The notes under the pieces were generated by a model, which did not search any database, was not told the DNA's origin, and saw only the letters and a list, made by a program, of their open reading frames with translations. The translations under genes and the position numbers were made by a program. Shown here piece after piece: positions 1-5,497 of a stretch of 5,497 nt of DNA. Positions within the stretch are counted from its first letter, which is position 1. The number at the start of each line of letters is the position of its first letter. Source of the DNA: an uncultured Treponema sp. (GTDB lineage Bacteria; Spirochaetota; Spirochaetia; Treponematales; Treponemataceae); assembly GCA_937890485.1 (NCBI GenBank), contig CALBXN010000051.1:1-5497 (forward strand), in the 5' to 3' direction.

Positions 1-1592
1 TTCATACAACAAAAATCTTTGGAGAAGCTGTCTTTACATATTCTTATAGAGAAGCAGTAATTGATGGATACTTGGTTGATTACGATGTTCCTCACATTAT
101 AAAAACTGAATTGAATCAAAATGGAATTCATCATAAGAAAGGTGAAACTTTAGCACGATATAATCCAGTTACAAAAGAACTGTTAAATCCAGCTGAATTA
201 GAAGATGAAGTTGATTTTGAAGTAGAAGTTTTTAACAAAAATGTAATTACAGAATCTTTTAATGATGTTGTGCTACAAGAACTTTCAAAATATATAGATC
301 CAGAAGGCGAAGAAAAAACAATAATTTTTGCAGTAAATGACCAACATGCAGAAACTATCGTTAAAAAACTACGCAAAATCTATGAAGATCAAGATATTCC
401 TGGAAAAGTAGTAGAAAAAATTACTTGTGCAATTGGAGATAGAACTCGTGTTCAAGATGCAATAAAAAGATATAAAAATGAACATTATCCAACAATTGCA
501 GTTACAGTTGATTTGCTTTCTACAGGAATTGATGTTCCTGAAATTACAAAAATTGTCTTTATGAGAAGAATTAAATCTCGTATTTTGTATGAACAAATGT
601 TAGGTCGTGCTACACGCCTTTGTCCAAAAATTGGAAAAACTCACTTTGATATTTTCGATGCAGTTGATTTGTACAGTTATCTTGATGATTTTTCTTCTAT
701 GAAGCCTGTTGTTACCAATCCAACCGTAACATTTGATGAACTATTTTCTGGATATGAAAAAGTTGAAGATGAAGAACATATTAAGTTTATCAATGATCAA
801 ATAATTGCAAAATTACAAAGATGTAAGAGACATATGGATGATAGTCAATTAAATTACTTCTGTGTAACATCTCATTTTGATTTTGTTGATGATTTTTTAT
901 CAAAGGCAAAATCAATACGAATACAGTCAGAACAAGATTGTAAGGATTTTTTAATTAAAAATAAATTAGCGTTTAATTTTATAACTCTTAAACCTTCAAA
1001 TTCTAGATATGTTATCGTAAGTGATAAAATTGATGAGATTCACGAAGTAACTAGAGGTTATGGAAAAGGACAAGAGCCTGAAGATTACCTTGAAAGTTTT
1101 TCCACATATATAAGTGTAAATAGAAGCAAATTGGAAGCTCTAGAAATTGTATGCACAAGACCAGCTGATCTTACACTAAAGGACTTAAGAACTTTAAGTA
1201 TGACTTTAGACGCAAACGGATTTAGTTCTATTCAATTAAATACTGCAATAAGTCAACTTACAAAAGAAGACTGTGCTGCAGATATAATTACCTTGATAAG
1301 AAAATATGCTATTGGTTCTCCATTGATTTCTCACGAAGAGCGAATTCATAATGCAATAAAAAAATTGAATAAAGCACATGAATTTACTGCAGGTGAAAAA
1401 AAATGGGTTGATAGAATAGAAAAATATCTTATTAATAATAAGAATGATGCTATCATTAATATAAGTACTTTTGATGAATCTGATACTTTTAGAAAAGATG
1501 GATATTCTAAGATTAATAAAATTTTTAACAATAATTTGAATGCAATAATTGAGGAATTGAACACATATCTATATGATGATATTGTAGCTTAA
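1..1592 (+). CDS. hsdR: Type I restriction enzyme, HsdR subunit (5'-truncated by window edge)
   Basis: This is the motor and cleavage subunit of a type I restriction enzyme, which uses ATP to translocate DNA and cuts far from the unmethylated target. The frame is open from the window edge (first full codon at base 3, 529 visible residues), so the true start lies upstream and the TTG at 72 is not a start. Visible are YSYREAVIDGYL (residues 13-24), the linker typical of this family; IIFAVNDQHAE (107-117), near helicase motif IV; VTVDLLSTGIDVPE (167-180), SF2 motif V; and QMLGRATRL (198-206), motif VI with its arginine finger. The last 150 or so residues resemble the EcoEI-type HsdR C-terminal domain, which contacts the methyltransferase. 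The PD-(D/E)XK nuclease and Walker A/B motifs must lie upstream. EcoEI-like HsdR proteins are about 800 residues, so roughly a third is missing. No internal stop or frameshift is seen. hsdM follows after 14 bases. Confidence 0.95.
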   Translation, partial: HTTKIFGEAVFTYSYREAVIDGYLVDYDVPHIIKTELNQNGIHHKKGETLARYNPVTKELLNPAELEDEVDFEVEVFNKNVITESFNDVVLQELSKYIDPEGEEKTIIFAVNDQHAETIVKKLRKIYEDQDIPGKVVEKITCAIGDRTRVQDAIKRYKNEHYPTIAVTVDLLSTGIDVPEITKIVFMRRIKSRILYEQMLGRATRLCPKIGKTHFDIFDAVDLYSYLDDFSSMKPVVTNPTVTFDELFSGYEKVEDEEHIKFINDQIIAKLQRCKRHMDDSQLNYFCVTSHFDFVDDFLSKAKSIRIQSEQDCKDFLIKNKLAFNFITLKPSNSRYVIVSDKIDEIHEVTRGYGKGQEPEDYLESFSTYISVNRSKLEALEIVCTRPADLTLKDLRTLSMTLDANGFSSIQLNTAISQLTKEDCAADIITLIRKYAIGSPLISHEERIHNAIKKLNKAHEFTAGEKKWVDRIEKYLINNKNDAIINISTFDESDTFRKDGYSKINKIFNNNLNAIIEELNTYLYDDIVA

Positions 1593-1595
1593 CTT

Positions 1596-1600
1596 GGAGA
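1596..1600 (+). promoter_or_regulatory. Ribosome-binding site of hsdM
   Basis: GGAGA lies 6 bases before ATG 1607, in the 14-base gap after the hsdR stop. It supports this start and reinitiation after hsdR. No promoter-like sequence fits in the gap. Confidence 0.75.
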
Positions 1601-1606
1601 TAACAA

Positions 1607-3037
1607 ATGACAAATCAAGAAATTGTAAGTAAACTTTGGAATTTATGTAATGTATTAAGAGATGATGGAATTACATATCATCAATATGTTACAGAATTAA
1701 CATACATTCTCTTTTTGAAGATGGCTAAAGAAACAAAAACAGAAGACCAAATTCCAGAAGATTATCGTTGGGACAAATTGACATCTAAAAGCGGAATTGA
1801 ATTAAAGAAATTCTATAAAGAATTGCTTTCATATTTAGGTGAAAACACAAAAGGAAGAGTTCGCGAAATTTACCAAGGCTCAAGTTCAAATATTGATGAA
1901 CCTAAAAATCTTGAAAAAATAATTAAATCTATAGATGAACTTGATTGGTATTCTGCAAAAGAAGAAGGACTTGGAAATCTTTACGAAGGTTTGTTAGAAA
2001 AAAATGCGAATGAAAAGAAAAGTGGAGCTGGACAATATTTTACACCACGAGTTTTGATTGATGTTATGACTCGTCTAATTGCTCCTCAGGTCGGTGAAAG
2101 ATGTAATGACCCAGCTTGTGGAACTTTTGGTTTTATGATTAGTGCAGATAGCTATGTAAAAAGTATTTCTGATGACTATTATGATTTAACAGAAAAAGAA
2201 GCAACTTTTCAGGTAAAAGAAGCCTTTACAGGTGGAGAGCTTGTACACGAAACTCATCGCTTAGCATTAATGAATGCAATGCTTCACAACATTGATGGAA
2301 AAATAGTTCTTGGTGATACTTTAAGTGAAAGCGGAAAAGCAATGACTGGTTACGACGTTGTTCTTACAAATCCACCCTTTGGAACAAAGAAAGGTGGTGA
2401 ACGAGCCACTCGTGATGACTTTACTTATACAACAAGCAATAAACAGTTAAATTTCCTTCAGCATATTTATCGTTCATTAAGAACTACAGGAAATGCGAGA
2501 GCCGCTGTTGTTTTACCAGATAACGTTCTTTTTGAAGATAATGCAGGTCAAAAAATTCGTAAAGACTTATTAAACAAATGTAATCTTCATACAATATTGC
2601 GTCTTCCTACAGGAATATTTTATGCACAAGGTGTAAAAACAAATGTTCTTTTCTTTACACGCGGAAAAACAGATGAAAATAACACAAAAGATGTATGGGT
2701 TTATGATTTGCGTTCGAATATGCGTTCATTTGGTAAGACAAATCCATTAAAAACAGAAGATTTTGCAGAATTCGAAGAAGTATATTGTGCTGGTCATTTT
2801 GAAGACAGAAAAGAAACTTGGTCAGAAGAAAATCCAAACGGTAGATGGAAAAAATATTCTATTGAAGAAATCTTAAAAGATGAAAAAACTTCTTTGGACT
2901 TAAAATGGATAAAAGATGATTCTAATGATATAAATTGTACTCTTCCCGAACTAATGGCAACAATTTCAGAAAAAAGTACGAATATCTCAAAAGCAGTTGA
3001 ACAGCTAAATAGTTTGCTTTCTGGAATCGAGGAATAA
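1607..3037 (+). CDS. hsdM: Type I DNA adenine-N6 methyltransferase, HsdM subunit
   Basis: This is the S-adenosylmethionine-dependent methyltransferase subunit that, with HsdS, methylates adenine N6 in the target and protects host DNA. It is complete at 476 residues, normal for the family. Residues 1 to about 125 form the helical HsdM N-terminal domain. GQYFTP (142-147) precedes the catalytic domain. Motif I is DPACGTFGF (168-176, cofactor binding) and motif IV is NPPF (255-258, catalytic). A C-terminal helix (about 450-476) fits contact with HsdS. The ATG at 1607 is chosen because GGAGA at 1596-1600 lies 6 bases upstream and the protein then begins as HsdM proteins do. Motif I has Phe where Gly or Ala is usual (CGTGGF or AGTAGF), but all other key residues are present, so I expect an active enzyme. 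The last codons and stop form the first copy of the 15-bp repeat flanking fic. Confidence 0.97.
   Translation: MTNQEIVSKLWNLCNVLRDDGITYHQYVTELTYILFLKMAKETKTEDQIPEDYRWDKLTSKSGIELKKFYKELLSYLGENTKGRVREIYQGSSSNIDEPKNLEKIIKSIDELDWYSAKEEGLGNLYEGLLEKNANEKKSGAGQYFTPRVLIDVMTRLIAPQVGERCNDPACGTFGFMISADSYVKSISDDYYDLTEKEATFQVKEAFTGGELVHETHRLALMNAMLHNIDGKIVLGDTLSESGKAMTGYDVVLTNPPFGTKKGGERATRDDFTYTTSNKQLNFLQHIYRSLRTTGNARAAVVLPDNVLFEDNAGQKIRKDLLNKCNLHTILRLPTGIFYAQGVKTNVLFFTRGKTDENNTKDVWVYDLRSNMRSFGKTNPLKTEDFAEFEEVYCAGHFEDRKETWSEENPNGRWKKYSIEEILKDEKTSLDLKWIKDDSNDINCTLPELMATISEKSTNISKAVEQLNSLLSGIEE
3023..3037 (+). repeat. 15-bp direct repeat, left copy (end of hsdM)
   Basis: GGAATCGAGGAATAA forms the last four hsdM codons (Gly-Ile-Glu-Glu) plus its TAA stop and ends one base before the fic start. 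It is identical to the copy at 4113-4127, 1090 bases away, and identity stops at both edges. The GAGGA inside it serves as the fic ribosome-binding site. Together the copies bracket fic exactly. Confidence 0.93.
3029..3033 (+). promoter_or_regulatory. Ribosome-binding site of fic (supports TTG start)
   Basis: GAGGA lies within the last hsdM codons, 5 bases before TTG 3039. It supports the non-ATG start, which sits one base after the hsdM stop, so fic translation is probably coupled to hsdM. A TTG start may keep Fic expression low. Confidence 0.75.
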
Positions 3038-3038
3038 A

Positions 3039-4112
3039 TTGGAAAAAAATCCATTTGAAATAGATTTTGAAGAATATATTCGCCATACAGATGCAAGTAA
3101 AAAAGAAAAAACTCTTGCATGGTCTACAGCTATTGGTTTGCAGAAAGTTGATGGACTAAATACTTCATCTTATCTATACGAAACAGCCAAAAAGAATATT
3201 GAAGGCGAACTTTCTTTTGACGAAGCAAAAAATCTTATTGATTCATATTATGAAAGTCGTACTTTCAGAAGTGATGATGAAGATGAACGAACAGAAGAAG
3301 CTGATAAAGTTTCAATTCGAATTGCTCAAATTTTAAGCGAACCTTCTTTTAATTTTAGTCCTTCATATTTGATTGCAATTCATAAAAGACTTTTTGAAGG
3401 TATTTTTAAGTTTGCAGGTAAAATTCGAGATTATGATATTACAAAAAAAGAATGGGTATTGAATGGCGACACTGTAATGTACGGAGCCGCTTTTGAACTT
3501 AAAGCAGCTCTAGATTATGATTTTGATATTGAACGAAATTTTAACTATTCTGGTCTTTCTAATGATGAAATTGTAAAGCACATCACTTTTTTTGTTTCTC
3601 GATTGTGGCAGATTCACGCATTTGGAGAAGGCAACACTCGAACAACAGCTGTGTTTGCAATTAAATATCTTCGCTCTCTGGGCTACAATGTTGATAACGA
3701 TATATTTGCTGAAAACAGTTGGTATTTCAGAAATGCTCTTGTCCGTGCAAATTATAAAAATCTAAAAAATGGAATTGAAGAAAGTCCTATTTATCTAGAA
3801 CGCTTTTTTCGCAATTTGATTTTAGGTGAAAATAACGTACTTAAAAACAGATATACTCATGTTGATTATGCAGAAAAGTTCGGAGGTAATGAAGAAAGTT
3901 CGGAGAAAAAGTTCGGAGATAATCAAAAAACTTCGGAGATAATTCTTGAACTGTTAAAAGCAAATCAAAAACTTTCTGCAAAAAAACTTTCAGAAAAAAT
4001 CGGAATAACAAGTCGTGCAGTAGAAAAACAGTTAGCGATACTTGTAGAAAAAGGCTTATTAAAACGAGTAGGATCTCCAAAAGGCGGATATTGGGAAATT
4101 TTGAATCAGTAG
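3039..4112 (+). CDS. Fic family protein with C-terminal winged helix, inside the hsd operon
   Basis: A 357-residue Fic protein. Fic enzymes usually transfer AMP from ATP to hydroxyl groups of target proteins in the cytoplasm. The core motif is HAFGEGNTR (residues 193-201), matching HxFx(D/E)GNxR with catalytic His193, acidic Glu197 and the GN anion-binding turn. The Pro after His is Ala, and the second Arg of the classic GNGRxxR is Ala204. An N-terminal helical segment has KKNIEGE (51-57), resembling the inhibitory-helix motif (S/T)xxxE(G/N) but with Lys at the Ser/Thr position. Residues 281-302 are a short two-unit repeat linker, then a winged helix-turn-helix (about 300-355), suggesting DNA binding or autoregulation. 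The TTG start at 3039 is chosen because GAGGA at 3029-3033 lies 5 bases upstream and it follows the hsdM stop by one base. Fic genes are known companions of type I restriction loci; the target is unknown. A role as toxin or effector is inference. Confidence 0.93.
   Translation: MEKNPFEIDFEEYIRHTDASKKEKTLAWSTAIGLQKVDGLNTSSYLYETAKKNIEGELSFDEAKNLIDSYYESRTFRSDDEDERTEEADKVSIRIAQILSEPSFNFSPSYLIAIHKRLFEGIFKFAGKIRDYDITKKEWVLNGDTVMYGAAFELKAALDYDFDIERNFNYSGLSNDEIVKHITFFVSRLWQIHAFGEGNTRTTAVFAIKYLRSLGYNVDNDIFAENSWYFRNALVRANYKNLKNGIEESPIYLERFFRNLILGENNVLKNRYTHVDYAEKFGGNEESSEKKFGDNQKTSEIILELLKANQKLSAKKLSEKIGITSRAVEKQLAILVEKGLLKRVGSPKGGYWEILNQ
3879..3944 (+). repeat. Two-unit 33-bp tandem repeat in the Fic linker
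   Basis: Units 3879-3911 and 3912-3944 match at about 26 of 33 positions. They encode FGGNEESSEKK and FGDNQKTSEII (residues 281-302). Each unit contains TTCGGAG twice, 20 bases apart, so that 7-mer occurs at 3879, 3899, 3912 and 3932. It is read alternately as Phe-Gly and (Ser)-Glu in two frame phases. A 33-base unit keeps the frame, so copy number could change linker length between the Fic core and the winged helix without breaking the protein. Confidence 0.85.
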
Positions 4113-4127
4113 GGAATCGAGGAATAA
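4113..4127 (+). repeat. 15-bp direct repeat, right copy (after fic stop)
   Basis: A second perfect copy of GGAATCGAGGAATAA starts on the base after the fic TAG stop and ends two bases before the orf165 ATG. Here it is non-coding in the main frames but still carries the GAGGA ribosome-binding site for orf165. It reads like a remnant of the hsdM 3' end (Gly-Ile-Glu-Glu-stop), consistent with fic having been placed between two copies of that end. Confidence 0.93.
4119..4123 (+). promoter_or_regulatory. Ribosome-binding site of orf165 (decides ATG start)
   Basis: GAGGA lies 6 bases before ATG 4130, inside the right copy of the 15-bp repeat. This favours ATG 4130 over the in-frame TTG at 4091 within fic. 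The same element precedes fic, but orf165 has the stronger ATG start, so orf165 may be translated better than fic from the same transcript. Confidence 0.75.
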
Positions 4128-4129
4128 TA

Positions 4130-4627
4130 ATGAGTGAAAATAAATTTTTTAATTTAAGATTTGATATATCTTTTTGCGATGAGTCCATTACTATTTATCT
4201 TGAAGATAATGGATGTTATGTAAATAAGGAAATGGAAGATACTTATTTTTTAACAGAATATTACGAAGATGTTTTTTGGAATATATCCTTGTATGATGAA
4301 GATAATTTTCTTTCTCTAATTGAAAACTTTTGTAATCATATTGATTATAAAATGAGAGATATGCTTCCAGACTTCGAAGAATTTGATGATTACAAAGAAA
4401 TTGAAGGTTATTGGAAATGCATGGGGCTTCTTAGAGATATATCTAAAAAACCTTTACTTGATTTATGGATATCAGAAAAACAAAGCCAAATTGAAATTTG
4501 CAAAACAATCTTGGAAAAAATTAGTATTTGCAATAATAATTTTTCTTCTGATGAAATTAAATTAATAGAATACGCAATAAGCGATGAACTTTCTTCTTTA
4601 CAAAAAAAAATACAGGGAAACATATGA
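4130..4627 (+). CDS. Small acidic protein of unknown function (orf165) between fic and hsdS
   Basis: A 165-residue protein that I do not recognise. I chose ATG 4130 because GAGGA at 4119-4123 lies 6 bases upstream; the earlier in-frame TTG at 4091 would overlap the end of fic and has no such site. By my count it has 35 Asp/Glu against 16 Lys/Arg, a net charge near -19. It has six cysteines (16, 29, 68, 97, 124, 134) with no zinc-finger spacing, and many aromatic residues in the first 95. The first half looks like alternating strands and acidic loops, and the second half (about 98-160) looks helical. There is no signal peptide or membrane segment. Its stop overlaps the hsdS start (ATGA, 4624-4627), implying translational coupling. 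A Fic antitoxin, restriction regulator, immunity-like protein or DNA mimic would all fit the position and charge, but none is shown. Steady AT-rich coding and signals at both ends support a real gene. Confidence 0.8.
   Translation: MSENKFFNLRFDISFCDESITIYLEDNGCYVNKEMEDTYFLTEYYEDVFWNISLYDEDNFLSLIENFCNHIDYKMRDMLPDFEEFDDYKEIEGYWKCMGLLRDISKKPLLDLWISEKQSQIEICKTILEKISICNNNFSSDEIKLIEYAISDELSSLQKKIQGNI
4602..4610 (+). other. A9 run at the 3' end of orf165 (possible slippage site)
   Basis: Nine adenines sit 14 bases before the hsdS start. Codons here are CAA AAA AAA ATA, so A AAA AAA (4603-4609) is in the right phase for -1 frameshifting. Gaining one A, or a -1 slip, would move orf165 into the hsdS frame and give an orf165-HsdS fusion. 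Such runs are also common by chance in AT-rich DNA. Confidence 0.5.
4614..4618 (+). promoter_or_regulatory. Ribosome-binding site of hsdS
   Basis: AGGGA lies 5 bases before ATG 4624, inside the last codons of orf165 and just after the A9 run. With the 4-base ATGA overlap it implies that ribosomes finishing orf165 start hsdS. Confidence 0.7.
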
Positions 4628-5497
4628 ACACTAAAGCATTAAAACAAAAAATATTAGATTTAGCTATTCACGGGAAACTTTTACCTTTAGAACAGGTTGA
4701 AAAAATCAGAAAAGAAGAACCAGCTTCTGTTTTGTTAAAAAAATTCCGTGCGGAAAAAGAAGAAAAAATTGCAAAAGGTGAACTCAAAAGAAATAAGAAC
4801 GATAGTTTTATTTTTCTTGGTGATGATAAACGTCACTATGAGAAGTTTGCTGACGGTTCTGTAAAAGATATTGAAGATGAGATTCCGTTTGATGTGCCTG
4901 ATGGGTGGAGTTGGTGTAGGCTTCCAAATCTGTGTTCAATTCCAATTACTGATGGTACTCATAAAACACCAACTTATTCAGATAAAGAAAATGGAATTCC
5001 TTTTTTATCTTCAAAGGATGTAACTTCAGGGAAAATAGATTGGTCAAAAATAAAATATATAACAAATGATTTACACGAAGAATTATACAATAGAATTGCA
5101 CCGAAGAAAAATGATATCCTTTTAGCAAAAAATGGCACAACTGGTGTAGGTGCAATTGTCGAAGATGATACAATTTTTGATATTTATGTAACTCTAGCTG
5201 TAATTCGACCAATTTTAAAAGTAATAAATCCCAAATATCTCTTATATGTAATCAATTCACAATTCTGTAAAAATCAATTTAATGAACATTTAACAGGAAT
5301 TGGTGTGCCAAATTTACATTTAGTTGATATTAATAAAACATTAATTCCTATTTCACCACTATCCGAACAACAACTCATCGTTGCAGAAATTGAAAAAATC
5401 TTTGCACAAATTGACTTACTGGAACAAAACAAAACAGATTTGCAAACAGCAATCAAACAAGCAAAGTCAAAAATCCTAGATTTAGCAATTCACGGAA
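4624..5497 (+). CDS. hsdS: Type I restriction specificity subunit HsdS (3' end beyond window)
   Basis: HsdS is the DNA-recognition subunit: two target-recognition domains each read half of a split site, and conserved helices hold them apart and bind HsdM. The 291 visible codons are open to the window edge with no stop. Residues 1 to about 85 are the N-terminal conserved region (ILDLAIHGKLLP, then EEPASVLLKKFRAEKEE). PDGWSW (92-97) begins recognition domain 1, with ITDGTHKTP and IPFLSSKDV typical of the Methylase_S family. PISPLSEQQ (242-250) ends it. A coiled helix of the central conserved region follows, and ILDLAIHG recurs at 284-291. The second recognition domain must lie downstream. The start ATG 4624 overlaps the orf165 stop by 4 bases and has AGGGA at 4614-4618, 5 bases upstream. 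The recognition sequence cannot be read from this. Two genes separate it from hsdM, unlike the usual adjacent hsdM-hsdS pair. Confidence 0.95.
   Translation, partial: MNTKALKQKILDLAIHGKLLPLEQVEKIRKEEPASVLLKKFRAEKEEKIAKGELKRNKNDSFIFLGDDKRHYEKFADGSVKDIEDEIPFDVPDGWSWCRLPNLCSIPITDGTHKTPTYSDKENGIPFLSSKDVTSGKIDWSKIKYITNDLHEELYNRIAPKKNDILLAKNGTTGVGAIVEDDTIFDIYVTLAVIRPILKVINPKYLLYVINSQFCKNQFNEHLTGIGVPNLHLVDINKTLIPISPLSEQQLIVAEIEKIFAQIDLLEQNKTDLQTAIKQAKSKILDLAIHG
4647..4674 (+). repeat. HsdS internal repeat, N-terminal copy (ILDLAIHG)
   Basis: This encodes KILDLAIHG near the HsdS N-terminus. It matches 5469-5496 at 24 of 28 bases, with three of the four differences in third codon positions or synonymous. 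Such repeats mark the pseudo-twofold design of HsdS and are places where recognition domains can be exchanged. Confidence 0.85.
5469..5496 (+). repeat. HsdS internal repeat, central copy (ILDLAIHG)
   Basis: This second copy follows recognition domain 1, 822 bases (274 codons) after the first and in the same frame. Its presence at the very end of the window shows that the central conserved region is reached and that a second half of HsdS should follow. Confidence 0.85.

Noticed and set aside
72..80. TTG at 72 as the start of hsdR
   Set aside because: The frame is open to the window edge and residues before it (YSYREAVIDGYL) match conserved HsdR sequence, so the gene begins upstream.
1396..1403. 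A8 run in hsdR as a phase-variation tract
   Set aside because: It is short, encodes ordinary Glu-Lys-Lys codons, and runs of 7-8 A recur by chance across this AT-rich window.
1778..1806. TTGACA with ATTAAA 17 bases later, promoter-like
   Set aside because: It lies inside hsdM coding sequence, the -10 match is poor, and such matches are frequent in AT-rich DNA.
2794..3120. 108-codon open frame on the minus strand opposite the hsdM end
   Set aside because: It overlaps two well-supported genes, is Ser/Phe-rich as expected of an antisense shadow, and has no start signal.
4113..4127. 15-bp repeat as an insertion-sequence target duplication or phage attachment site
   Set aside because: No transposase, terminal inverted repeats or integrase lie between the copies; the interval holds only fic. 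A cassette or duplication origin is more economical.
4091..4129. TTG at 4091 as the start of orf165
   Set aside because: It lies inside fic with no good ribosome-binding site, while ATG 4130 has GAGGA at the right distance.
3841..4188. 115-codon open frame on the minus strand opposite fic and orf165
   Set aside because: It is the antisense shadow of the fic linker and winged helix; its composition is Leu/Phe-rich and it has no family resemblance.

Overview
The window is an AT-rich bacterial segment (roughly one-third G+C by eye), fully coding on the plus strand. It is the interior of a type I restriction-modification (hsd) operon that carries two extra genes. The AT-rich codon use, the TTG start of the fic gene, and the style of the HsdS and Fic proteins suggest a host-associated anaerobe. 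A Treponema-like spirochaete is my best guess from memory of similar proteins, but Bacteroidota or Firmicutes are not excluded and no marker here settles it.

Layout: (1) 1-1592, the 3' two-thirds of hsdR, with the C-terminal helicase half and EcoEI-type C-terminal domain; the N-terminal nuclease lies upstream. (2) 1607-3037, a complete hsdM adenine-N6 methyltransferase. (3) 3039-4112, a complete fic gene coding for a Fic-fold enzyme with a C-terminal winged helix. (4) 4130-4627, a small, very acidic protein of unknown function (orf165). (5) 4624-5497, the 5' part of hsdS, with the N-terminal conserved region, the first target-recognition domain and the start of the central conserved region; it is cut by the window end. 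Gaps between genes are at most 17 bases and the last pair overlaps by 4, so the five genes look like one transcript. I see no promoter, terminator, RNA gene, CRISPR array or insertion sequence.

How the genes work together: HsdM and HsdS form the modification enzyme, and HsdR adds ATP-driven translocation and cleavage. Fic and orf165 sit exactly between hsdM and hsdS. A perfect 15-bp direct repeat, GGAATCGAGGAATAA, lies at both fic boundaries. The first copy is the last four codons plus stop of hsdM; the second lies just after the fic stop. Each copy supplies the ribosome-binding site of the next gene. Recombination between them would remove fic cleanly and leave hsdM intact and joined to orf165, so fic looks like a removable cassette in the operon. 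My inference is that Fic is an accessory toxin or effector tied to the restriction system and that orf165 could be its antitoxin or a regulator. Neither role is shown by the sequence.

Other points of interest are a non-canonical Fic motif lacking the second arginine, a 33-bp tandem repeat in the Fic linker, an A9 run in a slippery frame that could fuse orf165 to HsdS, and the internal repeat of HsdS.
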